From Edaphobacillus lindanitolerans (GTDB taxonomy: Bacteria > Bacillota > Bacilli > Bacillales_A > Planococcaceae), in assembly GCF_900156305.1 (NCBI RefSeq), contig NZ_FTPL01000001.1, forward strand, positions 744,001-808,000: a stretch of 64,000 bases of DNA. The letters run 5' to 3'. The position numbers and the translations under genes were made by a program. Numbering within the stretch: the stretch's first letter is position 1; each line of letters begins with the position of its first letter. Of this stretch, positions 16,181 to 24,780 are shown piece after piece. Under the pieces are notes generated by a model. That model was not told where the DNA came from and did no database searches. It worked only from the letters and a program-made list of their open reading frames with translations.

Positions 16181-16865
16181 GGTGCTCCCCCTCCCGCCGT
16201 TCGAATTCTTCTCTTGAGATCGGCCGGAACTTCACTTGGTCGCCCGCCCGGAGCAGGCTCGGGATCTCCTCATCCGGCAGGAACAGATCGACCGGCGTCC
16301 GGCCGATCAGCTGCCAGCCGCCCGGAGTCCCGATCGGATACACTCCGGTCTGGGTCCCGGCGATCCCGACCGTCCGTGCGGGGATTTCGAGTCGGGGCGA
16401 CGGCCGGCGCGGTGCGGCGATCCGTTCGTCCAGCCCCCCGAGAAACGGAAAGCCCGGCGCAAACCCGATCATCTTCACGTCATAGGAACCGCCGGAATGA
16501 ATCTGGATGACCTCCTCCTCGGTGAGCCCGTTGTGCGCCGCCACAAACTCCAGGTCCGGAGCAAATTCTCCGCCATAGCACACCGGAATTTCCACCGTGC
16601 GTCCGGCCTCCGTTGAAGCGGGCTTTACGTCCCGAAGGATGCCGCACAGCCGGTCCTTCATTTCAGTGTAAGTCGTCCCGCCCGATGCATCATAACAAAC
16701 CGTCACGTTCACATACGCCTGGATGATGTCCGTCACTTCCGGGATGGCCGCCCGTTCCACCGCTTCTGCAATCGCCCGGACGGCTGCCGTCATCTCATCA
16801 CCGGCCGGCAAGCCGGGTGTGACGACGGCCGCGCTGTCTCCGAGCGGATTCATCTCTATCTCCAT
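16167..16865 (-). CDS. pxpB: 5-oxoprolinase subunit B (KipI family)
   Basis: A 232-residue KipI/PxpB protein. The family core is present: IPVCYGGEFAPDLE (about residues 92-105), IGFAPGFPFLGGL (about 132-144) and GTPGGWQLIGRTP (about 182-194). In B. subtilis the homologue KipI also inhibits the sporulation kinase KinA, but no KipR-type regulator is next to it here. First gene of the pxpB-pxpC-pxpA-transporter operon. A TATAAT box (minus strand, 16891-16896) and a 12-bp palindrome lie upstream. Confidence 0.93.
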   Translation of the reverse strand: MEIEMNPLGDSAAVVTPGLPAGDEMTAAVRAIAEAVERAAIPEVTDIIQAYVNVTVCYDASGGTTYTEMKDRLCGILRDVKPASTEAGRTVEIPVCYGGEFAPDLEFVAAHNGLTEEEVIQIHSGGSYDVKMIGFAPGFPFLGGLDERIAAPRRPSPRLEIPARTVGIAGTQTGVYPIGTPGGWQLIGRTPVDLFLPDEEIPSLLRAGDQVKFRPISREEFERREGEHHDHD

Positions 16866-16916
16866 GCCCTCCCCCTCTTTCTATCAAATAATTATAAATG
16901 GAATTCTCCCATAATT

Positions 16917-16928
16917 CACGTTAACGTG
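16917..16928. promoter_or_regulatory. Palindromic operator candidate upstream of pxpB
   Basis: CACGTTAACGTG is a perfect 12-bp palindrome, about 20 bp upstream of a TATAAT box that would serve as the pxpB -10. Its position covers the -35 region (no good -35 hexamer is visible), so an activator or repressor site is plausible. No candidate regulator is encoded adjacent. Confidence 0.45.
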
Positions 16929-16958
16929 TCGAATCAAGTCGGCAGTTGCAGTCACAAC

Positions 16959-17090
16959 CGGATTCACAAAGGAAGCTTCCTGTCCATTCATGTCCTCTTT
17001 CTATCTATTCATAAACCCTTCCCATCTATTTACGAGCCCCTTCTATCTATTCACGCCCGCATACCGGCTATTCGCAACTATTTTCCATCT
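16959..17090. repeat. Degenerate tandem repeat, 21-nt period, cluster D
   Basis: Six units of exactly 21 nt (starts 16959, 16980, 17001, 17022, 17043, 17064). The strongest ones begin CTATCTATTCA (17001, 17043), CCATCTATTTA (17022) and CTGTCCATTCA (16980). The complementary strand reads CGTGAATAGATAG, similar to the CGTGAAGATAAC core of cluster A. It lies between the 3' end of the flavoenzyme gene and the pxp promoter. Confidence 0.78.
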
Positions 17091-17098
17091 CGCGTACA

Positions 17099-17131
17099 AA
17101 AAAACCGCACGACGGGCAGTCCGGACGGTTT
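17099..17131 (-). terminator. Terminator of the flavoenzyme gene
   Basis: AAAACCG and CGGTTTT arms with a GC-rich centre are followed by a T-run on the minus strand, directly at the stop codon of the oxidoreductase. Confidence 0.75.
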
Positions 17132-17132
17132 T

Positions 17133-18371
17133 CTATTCCTCTCTATCCGCCATCCTCCAAAAACGGGCTCGTCCCGCAGGATCCACGATGTCACTCAAAA
17201 GACTTTCCTTCCCTCTCATGAGATCGGCAATCACCCCGGCGCCCATCATACTATAGACGGTGCCGTTGCCGCCGAGGCCCAAGAGGTAATACACGTCCTT
17301 TTCTTCCGGATGCCGGCCGATCATCGGGAGGTTGTCATCGGATTCACCGAAAACGGCGGTCCAGATGTGCGATACATCTACATCGAGATCGGGGAAAAGA
17401 CCAGCGAGCGCAGACTCAAGCCGGATTCCCTTCTCTCTGATCCGCTCTATGCTCTGCGGCATAGAGACGGTTTCCTGATCGAGTCCGCCGATGATGATTC
17501 GATTGTCGGCCGTTGTCCTGGCATACAAATAGGGACGCTTTGTTTCCCAGATCATCATATGGTCGTGCCAGAAAGACAGGTCGTTCACCGGTTCCGTTGC
17601 GATGGCAAATGTCCGGTTCAGGTTTTTAACTGAATGATCGGCCAAGAGTGTATGCGAATAGCCGGTTGCCAGGACGACCCTTTCTGCCAGGATCGTTCCT
17701 CTACCGGTCCGGATTTGGATTAAACCTTCAACACGCGCCAGACCCGCCACCTTTGTTTCTTCAAATATATCCGCACCCCTTCTCTCCGCCAACCGGGCAG
17801 CACCCCGGCAATAGGCCAGCGGATTTACTTCCGCATCGCCGTGCGTCACGATGGCGCAGGGCTTCTGGAACGGGAAGCGGTGTCCGATTTCCGGCTCGTC
17901 CCAGTAGTCCGCACGGAAACCGTTCTTGCGGAGTGCTTCGTATTCACACCGGACCTTTTCCCGGTCGTCTTCCCTGCTTGCATAATACAGGCTCGACCGG
18001 CTTATGTATGAGGAATCTAAATCCATCTTCTCCGCAAGCTGCCCGAGTCCGTCCATCGCTTCCGCACAGCCGCGATAAAATCGGACCGCCTTTTCCCAGC
18101 CGATCTGATCGGCCAGTTCATGCAGCATGATGTCATTGGAATACTGGAGCAGCCCCGTGTTTGCCGACGTACTGCCAGCGCCGATTGCACGTCCGTCGAT
18201 AAGTGCAACATCAAGCCCCTCTCCGCTCAGAACCGCAGCGGAGATCGCCCCGGACATCCCTCCTCCGATAACGGCCGCGCCATACACGCGCCCGTCCGGT
18301 TCCTTCTCACCAAACGGCCTGTCATCCTTCACCGTTCCAGGCCAAAACAGACTCCCTTCATGCAATTCCAT
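17133..18371 (-). CDS. FAD-dependent oxidoreductase, DAO (D-amino-acid-oxidase/GlpO) family
   Basis: A 412-residue flavoprotein. The Rossmann FAD-binding motif GGGMSGAISAAVL is at about residues 37-49, here after a ~30-residue N-terminal extension. IDGRAIGAGSTSANTGLL follows, and the C-terminal GLGGNGTVYSMMGAGVIADL is the typical second FAD motif of the DAO (PF01266) family. Members oxidise amines or amino acids such as glycine, sarcosine or proline derivatives. The substrate is unknown. AGGGAGG precedes the ATG. It stands alone between terminators; adjacency to the 5-oxoproline operon is suggestive but not proof of a shared pathway. Confidence 0.8.
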   Translation of the reverse strand: MELHEGSLFWPGTVKDDRPFGEKEPDGRVYGAAVIGGGMSGAISAAVLSGEGLDVALIDGRAIGAGSTSANTGLLQYSNDIMLHELADQIGWEKAVRFYRGCAEAMDGLGQLAEKMDLDSSYISRSSLYYASREDDREKVRCEYEALRKNGFRADYWDEPEIGHRFPFQKPCAIVTHGDAEVNPLAYCRGAARLAERRGADIFEETKVAGLARVEGLIQIRTGRGTILAERVVLATGYSHTLLADHSVKNLNRTFAIATEPVNDLSFWHDHMMIWETKRPYLYARTTADNRIIIGGLDQETVSMPQSIERIREKGIRLESALAGLFPDLDVDVSHIWTAVFGESDDNLPMIGRHPEEKDVYYLLGLGGNGTVYSMMGAGVIADLMRGKESLLSDIVDPAGRARFWRMADREE

Positions 18372-18431
18372 GTCTGATCCCTCCCTGATGCTCTTCTTTT
18401 CCCCTTATCCCCGCCTAAAGTCACACGCGGA

Positions 18432-18471
18432 CAAAAAAACCGGACCGCCCGAATTCGGACAGCCCGGTTTC
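18432..18471 (-). terminator. Terminator of the MMPL exporter gene
   Basis: AAACCGG...CCGGTTT arms with internal TGTCCG/CGGGCGG pairing, then a T7 run on the minus strand, 35 bp after the MMPL stop. Confidence 0.8.
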
Positions 18472-18504
18472 AGCATTTCTTATCTGGTCCAGCTTCTTAA
18501 GACG

Positions 18505-21153
18505 TCAGCCTCTGAACGGCCACCAGACGCCGCGGCCGAACGATACGGTGATCGCCGGAATGAGAAGCGGCAGGATGATGAGCCCGTAGAGCAGGAGGCC
18601 GGTGATGACGATTGTGGCGATCTGCACGAGACTGAGCACGCCGGACGGCATCATCGCGCCGAATGTGCCGGCGAGGATGACAGCCGCCGTGATGATGACC
18701 GTCCCCATTTTGGCCATCGACTTTTTCAGGGCATCCCGCGTGTTGAGGCGGTTGATGCTCTCTTCGCGGAAGCGGTCGAGCAGGAAAATGGAGTAGTCGA
18801 CCCCGAGCGCGATGAGCATGATGAATCCGAAGAACGGAACCGCCCAGCTGATACCGTCATAGCCGAGACCGTTCACGAAAATCAGCTCGGTGACGGACAC
18901 CGACGTGTAATACGTCAGGAGTAGGGAGCCGATCATGTAGAGCGGCATGATCGCCGAGCGGAACAGGATGAACAGCACGATGAACAAGCCGACGAGCATG
19001 ATCGTCACCGTACGGCTGAAGTCCGACGACGAAATGTCGTCCAGATCGGCGTTCATGACCGAGATGCCGTCAAAATAGACATCCGCGTCTTCGAACGGCG
19101 TGCCGATCACCGATTTTTCCACGGAAGCTTTGATTTCATCAACGGTTCCGATCGCTTCACGGGAATACGGATCTTCGTCGAGAATCACCTCCAGGAGGAT
19201 CCCGGATTCTTCATCGATCGTGTAGCGTTCGAGCACCTGAGCGAAGTCGTCGTTTTCGAGAGTGTCTTTGGGAATGAAAACGCCCGTTTCACGGATCTGC
19301 TTCGAATCACCCATATCCTGCATCATGCCGGCGAGGTCGCTCAGACCGCCCGAAATCTCTCCGAGACCCTTCTCGGCGGAACCGATGCCGTCGGACAGCT
19401 TGCCGAGGCCTCCGGAGAGCTGGCCCATCTGGCCGCCGGCCGTCTGCATCTGACCGGCGGCACCGTTCAGGCCGGCCTGGATGTTCCCAAGTTCGCCTCC
19501 GAGTGTGTCAAGCGCACCGGCAGCCTGTGCGGCCGGCATGCCCTGTCTGAGTCCGCCGCTGATCCTGGCCAGCTGGTCATTGATCTGGCCAAGGCCGGAA
19601 GCCGCCTGGCCGAGGCCGGCACCGGCGTCTGTGCCGCCCGAAGGGATCCCGGATGCCATCTTGTCAAGTCCGGACTTCGCCTGCCCGAGGCCGTCCTGCA
19701 CCTGGGCAATCCCGTCGATCGCGTCTTCCAGACCGTCCGCCATGAGGCCGATCTGGCGGTCCGCATACAGATCCTCGATCGGTTCGCCCGTCGGACGGGT
19801 GATGGTCCGGACATCCTTGACGCCCTTCACCTTTTCAAGGTCCTCGCTGATCCGCTCGAGATACGGGACCGTGTCTTCATCCGTGATCTTTCCGTCTTTC
19901 TTCAGGATGACGCCGACCGGCAGGGAATCCCCTTCGCCGAACGCGTCGGAAATCCGGTTCAGCCCCATCACCGATTCCCGGCTGCTGTCGACTTCGTCAA
20001 CCGTCTTGAATGACAGGTCATTGTCATAGGTCAGCAAGAGCGGGATGGTGATGATGGCCACCACCGCCATCGACAGGAGCGGCCGCATGACCGACAGACC
20101 GCTCATGCGGATCCACAATTTGCTGTCTTTGTGGGACGCGCTGCCCTTCGCCGGCCAGAACAGTTTATCTTTGAGCAGCATCATGAACAGCGGGACGACC
20201 GTCGTCAGGATCAGGAGCAGCGTTGCGATTCCGACAGCGACCGCGACGGCCGACTTGAAGATCGGAAACTGTGCAAACCCGATTGCCGCAAAGCCGATGA
20301 ACACCGCGGCTGCGGAGATGAACAGGGTCCGGCCCGCCGTTCTGTACGTATTGACGATGGCATCCTCTACATCATGGCCTTCCAGCAGCTCTTCTTTATA
20401 ACGGCTGAGCAGCAGGATGCAGTAATCCGTCCCGAGGCCGAACAAAATCGCCACGAGGAAGATTTGTGTGTAATTGGACACCGGGAAACCGAACCAGTCG
20501 ACGAAAAATGCGACTAGCGACTGGCTGAGCAGATAGGTCATTCCGACCGCCAGAAGCGGGATGAGCGGCGTGATCGGGGACCGGAACACGATCAGGAGCA
20601 GGCCGAAAATGAGACCGATCGTAATCAGCTCCGTCTTTTTTAGCCCTTCCTGTGCACTCAGGTTCACATCATTGTTGATGATGGCTTCCCCTGTCATATA
20701 CACTTTCCGGTCTTTTGGAACGATGTCCGACTTGACCCGATCGGCAAGTTCGACAATTTCCTCATCCGCCCCGTCGACTGTAATCGGGAGGAGGACCGTC
20801 TTTCCGTCTTCCGAAACGAGCTGCTTCTCCATCTCTTCGTTTTCAAACGGATCGAGCACGCCCGTCACCGGCTTGCCGATCGCCTTGATATCGGATGCAG
20901 TCTTGGATATCTCCTGTTTCGTTCGTTCATCCGCCTTTTCTTCAAGCGGATAAACGAGCGAGATGGTCTCATCCGACGCACCCGCCTTCTCGAGGATATC
21001 AGCCGCCTTCTGGGAATCTGCATCGGACGGGAGCTGGAACGAGCCCGCATCTTCTGCCTGTTTCGCCAGATCCGGTGCAAGAACAAACAACACGACAGTC
21101 AGAACGGCGAGCACGATGAATATCGGCCAGCGGAATTTAAGCACTTTCTTCAA
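18505..21153 (-). CDS. MMPL/RND-family membrane exporter (YdgH/YdfJ-like)
   Basis: An 882-residue RND-superfamily transporter of the MMPL type. It has one N-terminal helix, an extracytoplasmic domain, a block of five helices (about residues 175-370), a second extracytoplasmic domain and a second block of helices (about 710-870). Acidic helix-4 motifs GLGTDYCILLLSRYKEE and ALGVDYSIFLLDRFREE carry the proton-relay aspartates. The second outer domain holds a long Gly-rich amphipathic heptad stretch (about residues 480-610). The start is TTG with AAGGAG 9 nt upstream. It begins 3 bp after a marR gene, so it is probably a drug or lipid exporter under that repressor. Confidence 0.9.
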   Translation of the reverse strand: MKKVLKFRWPIFIVLAVLTVVLFVLAPDLAKQAEDAGSFQLPSDADSQKAADILEKAGASDETISLVYPLEEKADERTKQEISKTASDIKAIGKPVTGVLDPFENEEMEKQLVSEDGKTVLLPITVDGADEEIVELADRVKSDIVPKDRKVYMTGEAIINNDVNLSAQEGLKKTELITIGLIFGLLLIVFRSPITPLIPLLAVGMTYLLSQSLVAFFVDWFGFPVSNYTQIFLVAILFGLGTDYCILLLSRYKEELLEGHDVEDAIVNTYRTAGRTLFISAAAVFIGFAAIGFAQFPIFKSAVAVAVGIATLLLILTTVVPLFMMLLKDKLFWPAKGSASHKDSKLWIRMSGLSVMRPLLSMAVVAIITIPLLLTYDNDLSFKTVDEVDSSRESVMGLNRISDAFGEGDSLPVGVILKKDGKITDEDTVPYLERISEDLEKVKGVKDVRTITRPTGEPIEDLYADRQIGLMADGLEDAIDGIAQVQDGLGQAKSGLDKMASGIPSGGTDAGAGLGQAASGLGQINDQLARISGGLRQGMPAAQAAGALDTLGGELGNIQAGLNGAAGQMQTAGGQMGQLSGGLGKLSDGIGSAEKGLGEISGGLSDLAGMMQDMGDSKQIRETGVFIPKDTLENDDFAQVLERYTIDEESGILLEVILDEDPYSREAIGTVDEIKASVEKSVIGTPFEDADVYFDGISVMNADLDDISSSDFSRTVTIMLVGLFIVLFILFRSAIMPLYMIGSLLLTYYTSVSVTELIFVNGLGYDGISWAVPFFGFIMLIALGVDYSIFLLDRFREESINRLNTRDALKKSMAKMGTVIITAAVILAGTFGAMMPSGVLSLVQIATIVITGLLLYGLIILPLLIPAITVSFGRGVWWPFRG

Positions 21154-21156
21154 AGC

Positions 21157-21603
21157 TTACAACTCCTTAAATCTCAAAATGTCTTTCAGCTTGCGGAACG
21201 TATGGATGAACGCGTCGAGTTCTTCCTCGGAGATTTCATCGTTGAACAGGCCCTCCACACTCTCATAGATGGCCGTGTCGGATTTTCTCAACAGCTCCAG
21301 TCCGATCCCGGTGACGGCAATCAGCTTTGCCCGCTGATCTGCAGGGTCCCGCACTGAGCTGACGAGCCCTTTCTCCTCCAGTTTCTTCAGACGGGAGGAG
21401 ACGGCACTTTTATGTACTCCCTGCATGGACGCGAGCTGCCCGTTCGACATCGGTCCGGACGCCGAGAGAATTTTCAGCGCCTGGATCTGTTCAGGCGAAT
21501 ACTCCCTCCAGATATCCACATCTACGGAACGCAGCACATGCTCCGCCCCGTAAATCATCACTTCCTCAAATAATCCGATTGCTTCCCTGAGCTTCTCCTG
21601 CAA
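21157..21603 (-). CDS. MarR-family transcriptional regulator of the MMPL exporter
   Basis: A 148-residue winged-helix regulator. The DNA-recognition region is SNGQLASMQGVHKSAVSSRL (about residues 53-72), followed by the wing KGLVSSVRDPADQRAK. The start is taken as TTG 21603, because GAGGGGGTGG is spaced 6 nt upstream; a TTG six codons earlier would leave no ribosome binding site. It is cotranscribed with the MMPL exporter and preceded by a large inverted repeat overlapping its own promoter, which fits autorepression. Confidence 0.87.
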   Translation of the reverse strand: MQEKLREAIGLFEEVMIYGAEHVLRSVDVDIWREYSPEQIQALKILSASGPMSNGQLASMQGVHKSAVSSRLKKLEEKGLVSSVRDPADQRAKLIAVTGIGLELLRKSDTAIYESVEGLFNDEISEEELDAFIHTFRKLKDILRFKEL

Positions 21604-21660
21604 AATCGTCCACCCCCTCAACTAATTTAATAGTTTAGGGGGTGGACGATTTATTGTCAA
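21603..21660 (-). promoter_or_regulatory. marR-mmpl promoter with a large operator-like inverted repeat
   Basis: TTGACA (21655-21660) and TAAACT (21632-21637) on the minus strand have a 17-nt spacer. A 16-bp perfect inverted repeat, AAATCGTCCACCCCCT (21603-21618) against 21637-21652, encloses a second one (AACTA/TAGTT, 21620-21635). The outer arms cover the spacer on one side and the ribosome binding site on the other. Confidence 0.7.
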
Positions 21661-21732
21661 TGGATTTGGATGGGCATTGGATATCAGAGGGAGTGGATTT
21701 TATTCGCTACTACCGAGTCCTCCTCTCAATCT

Positions 21733-21765
21733 AAAAACCGGCATCCCCCAGTTCGGGGATGCCGG
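21733..21765 (-). terminator. Terminator after the DUF3231 gene
   Basis: CCGGCATCCCC and GGGGATGCCGG form a perfect 11-bp stem with a 6-nt loop, then a TTTTT run on the minus strand. Confidence 0.85.
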
Positions 21766-21770
21766 ATGTG

Positions 21771-22283
21771 TCAGCTTTCCTGTTTGTTCTGCTGGTGAAG
21801 CGGCGGCATGATGAGCCAGCCTTTTTCTTTCGTGAGGCGGAGCAATTGTCCGCCTGCAGAAGCTCGATCAGCGTGGAACTTCATGAAGTGCATCGCAACG
21901 TCTTCGCGGAAGCATTGGCCGAGCACCTGGCTGCAGGAAACAAGTCCCTGGCCCGCGTTGGCTGCCATGATTGCGGCGATTTCAGGATCCATGAACCGGG
22001 CACCTTGCGGAACTTCCTCCGCAGAGGCTTTGCCCCGGGACGGAAGGGTCGGCGGCGGGTTGACCCCGTTCTCCTTCAATACCTTTTCGATCGTCGTATT
22101 TTCGTTTTTCATCATCTTGATCTGGTCTTCAAGTGCCGTGACCAGGTCCTTGTCGCCTGCATGGTTGACGAACGACTCGTACATACTAATCAAACCATTG
22201 TTGGCCGCAACGTAGGCCCAGATGCCGATGACTTCTCCGTAATGCAGCGGTTCGTTTTTCGGATTGCCGCTCATAACGCCCAT
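21771..22283 (-). CDS. DUF3231-family protein
   Basis: A 170-residue mostly helical protein of the DUF3231 type, common in spore-forming Bacillales and related to ferritin-like coat-protein-F folds. Recognisable parts are the N-terminal EPLHYGEVIGIWAYVAANNG, the central ENGVNPPPTLPSR linker, and a second helical pair ending KGWLIMPPLH. The start is put at 22283 because GGAGG is spaced 8 nt from that ATG; two upstream ATG codons are too close. The function of the family is unknown. It lies 77 bp beyond the DUF4385 gene and may be cotranscribed. Confidence 0.72.
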   Translation of the reverse strand: MGVMSGNPKNEPLHYGEVIGIWAYVAANNGLISMYESFVNHAGDKDLVTALEDQIKMMKNENTTIEKVLKENGVNPPPTLPSRGKASAEEVPQGARFMDPEIAAIMAANAGQGLVSCSQVLGQCFREDVAMHFMKFHADRASAGGQLLRLTKEKGWLIMPPLHQQNKQES

Positions 22284-22359
22284 TTTCATTTCCTCCATTC
22301 CTGATCTCGTGGTCAGGAACAGTATGCGGAAGCTGTGGGGTCTTTATACCAAAAATCTG

Positions 22360-22806
22360 TCAGCCGTATTTCTTCTGATGTGCACGCTTCCGGAGGAGAT
22401 AGTCGCTGTCCGCACGGATCCGGTCCCAGTATTCCTTGAAAATCGCTGCAGATTCCGCCTTCACGGGGTCCTCGGTACGCTCGTGCTCGCTGCCGTCTTC
22501 ACGGTATTTCCTGCCGCCCCGGTGATTGGCGTACCGCCGGGCACGGGTGTACCCCATCTGGATGAACTTCCTGGCCATGTCCATTCCGACGAAATCATCC
22601 GCCCTGCGGTATTCTTCAAACTTCCCATAGATCGCTTCCGCCGACTCCCTCGCAACGTCGGGCGTCCGGAAACGCCATAGGGGCAATATTTCGCTTTTAT
22701 ACGGCTCGACAAGCAACACGCCCTGCTCGCCCATGCCGACCCGGTACTGATCCGGGCGCTTCCGGAAATCAATCGCGTCAAAATTGAGGCCGTAGTCAAA
22801 CGCCAT
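22360..22806 (-). CDS. DUF4385-family protein
   Basis: A 148-residue soluble protein matching my memory of the DUF4385 family: it opens with FDYGLNFDAIDFRKRP, then GEQGVLLVEPYKSEILP and DDFVGMDMARKFIQMGYTRA, and ends with NHRGGRKY and DPVKAESAAIFKEYW. The N-terminal extension of the open frame is discarded because GGAGGAGG precedes this ATG. It overlaps the ABC ATPase gene by 11 nt and so is the third gene of that operon. Function unknown. Confidence 0.8.
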   Translation of the reverse strand: MAFDYGLNFDAIDFRKRPDQYRVGMGEQGVLLVEPYKSEILPLWRFRTPDVARESAEAIYGKFEEYRRADDFVGMDMARKFIQMGYTRARRYANHRGGRKYREDGSEHERTEDPVKAESAAIFKEYWDRIRADSDYLLRKRAHQKKYG

Positions 22807-23545
22807 CCCGTTCCTCCTCCGGTTCGAGAAACTCTGTCCGTTCGTCAGGCAGACGCTCGGCCTCCTTTTCTTCCTCGAGACGGAGCGTGCCGTCGACCAT
22901 CTTATAAACTTTATCCACATAGTCCGTCAGCCGGGTATCGTGTGTCACGACAATGGTGGCGGCGTCTTTCTTCACCGCAGCGCTTTTCAGGAGGCCCATC
23001 ACTTCAAAAGCCCTGTCGGAGTCAAGTGATGCCGTCGGTTCATCCGCGAGCAGCAGCGACGGATTGCTGTACAGTGCCTTTGCGATGGCGACCCGCTGCC
23101 GTTCCCCGCCTGACAGATCACCCGGGTATTTTCCCGTCAGCTCTTCAATCCCGAGTTCTTCAAACAGGCCGTCCCGTTCGGCGGCCGACATATTGCCCTT
23201 CTTCACTTTATCCAACAGCCTGAGCTGTTCGGAAACCGTGAGGAACGGCACTAGATTCGATGCCTGGAGGATGAACCCCACATGATCGAGCCGCACGCGC
23301 GAACGGCGCTTTTCGTTCAGATCCGTGATCCGCTCGCCGGCAATGTGGACTTCTCCGCCGGATGGCGTCTGAAGCCCGCCGGCGATGGTCAGCAGTGTGG
23401 ATTTGCCCGAGCCTGACGGGCCGATGATCGCAATCACTTCCCCGCGTGCGACTTCGAGCGTCGTTTCTTTCAGTGCCTGTACCTCGGTCCTTCCGGAGCC
23501 GAACGTCTTCGTCACTTCTTTTAATTGCAGCACATGGTCCGTCAT
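22796..23545 (-). CDS. ABC transporter ATP-binding protein (LolD/MacB type)
   Basis: A 249-residue ATPase: Walker [10 protein letters not shown] at about residues 41-49, the signature LSGGERQRVAIAKAL, Walker B LLLADEPTASLD, and the H-loop VVTHD. A ~25-residue acidic, Glu/Arg-rich tail follows the core. The ATG overlaps the permease stop by 4 nt (ATGA), so the two are coupled. Together they form an FtsX-type ABC system, similar to heme-efflux or lantibiotic-resistance exporters. The substrate is unknown. Confidence 0.9.
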   Translation of the reverse strand: MTDHVLQLKEVTKTFGSGRTEVQALKETTLEVARGEVIAIIGPSGSGKSTLLTIAGGLQTPSGGEVHIAGERITDLNEKRRSRVRLDHVGFILQASNLVPFLTVSEQLRLLDKVKKGNMSAAERDGLFEELGIEELTGKYPGDLSGGERQRVAIAKALYSNPSLLLADEPTASLDSDRAFEVMGLLKSAAVKKDAATIVVTHDTRLTDYVDKVYKMVDGTLRLEEEKEAERLPDERTEFLEPEEERDGV

Positions 23546-24612
23546 CCCGAAATCGCCTCCAGCGGATCTATTTTGACAATCGTCCATACGGATACGAGCG
23601 CACCGAGCACGGCGACCGCGACGAGCACAGCCCCATAGACTGCCATCAGGCCGTAGTCGAATGTCACCGGGACAGCGTTCGGCAGGAACTGGCCGACGCC
23701 GATCGTCAGTCCAAACCCGATCAGGACACCGATCAGGGCAAGGATGAACGTCTGCGCAATGACCGACCAGGCGAGGTAGCCGCTCGAGATTCCCTGCGCC
23801 TTCATGACACCGAACATGCCGATTTTCTGGACGGTGAGGACGTATAGGAAAATCGCCACGACCGCTGCCGATATGGCGAACAGGAAGTAGATCATGAGCG
23901 TCAGTGTAAGGTTTTGCTCCGTGTAGCCGGGCAAGTTCTTGATGAACGTCTCGGTCTCGATTTTCTCAAGTTCATCCGGGACCTGTTCCCCCGAACCGCC
24001 CTTTACGACCACCGCATTGACGGTTTCCTCTCCTTCTTCCATCTGTTCTGCAGCCTGGCCGAATTTGATCTTCTGGAAATCCGGCAGGTCCATGAAAAGC
24101 ACCGGTGCAGCATTGAACCTTGACTTGTCTGTGAACCCGGTGATCGTCAACTTTTCATCCGTGGAGGAAAGTGACAGTTCATCACCGACCGAAAATCCTT
24201 CATCCCTCAGGTAATCTGACGCGATGACCTCGTTTTCGTCCTTGAACGGTTTGCCTTCGGTCACTTTTGGCATGATAAATTCATCCGGCCGGATTCCGAA
24301 CAAGGCCACTCCGTTTTTTGCCTCGCCATTGTCTGCGATCAGGTTCATCTCGGCGAGCACGGCCGTCTCGCCACCTTCCACTTCATCCGCCTTTTCAGCC
24401 GTCATCATCGATTGGTTCAGGCTCTTGTCCGACTCCTCGGTCAGATAGATGGTGTCCGACTGCCATTTATCGACGGCTTCCCGGTTCAGCCCGGCAAGTC
24501 CGCTCGCAAGCCCCGACAGGAAAAACACGAGAAACGATACGAGCAACAGCACTGCCGTAATAAGGGCGAACCTCAGCTTGTTCTGCTTGATCTCCCGCCA
24601 TGCGAGAAACAT
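23542..24612 (-). CDS. ABC transporter permease, FtsX/DevC-like
   Basis: A 356-residue FtsX-family permease. It has one N-terminal helix (about residues 16-38), a large extracytoplasmic domain (about 40-235), then three helices (about 240-265, 285-315 and 325-350) with the MKAQGISSGYLAWSVIAQT cytoplasmic coupling region. The start at 24612 has AGGAGA 10 nt upstream; a GTG three codons earlier is too close to that site. It is the first gene of the permease-ATPase-DUF4385 operon. HrtB/DevC-like by layout. Confidence 0.87.
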   Translation of the reverse strand: MFLAWREIKQNKLRFALITAVLLLVSFLVFFLSGLASGLAGLNREAVDKWQSDTIYLTEESDKSLNQSMMTAEKADEVEGGETAVLAEMNLIADNGEAKNGVALFGIRPDEFIMPKVTEGKPFKDENEVIASDYLRDEGFSVGDELSLSSTDEKLTITGFTDKSRFNAAPVLFMDLPDFQKIKFGQAAEQMEEGEETVNAVVVKGGSGEQVPDELEKIETETFIKNLPGYTEQNLTLTLMIYFLFAISAAVVAIFLYVLTVQKIGMFGVMKAQGISSGYLAWSVIAQTFILALIGVLIGFGLTIGVGQFLPNAVPVTFDYGLMAVYGAVLVAVAVLGALVSVWTIVKIDPLEAISG

Positions 24613-24780
24613 TGACCCCACTCTCCTCTTCTATGTACCTTTTTCTTTCATACCCTATGTGTGTACGGTTTGAATCCATGATTGTGACAACAATGTTTCA
24701 AGTGAACCGTCTGACCGGTAAGACAGAACCGCCTTTCTATGGAATAATAAGACTGAATGAAAGGGAAGGGGGGAATTGAA

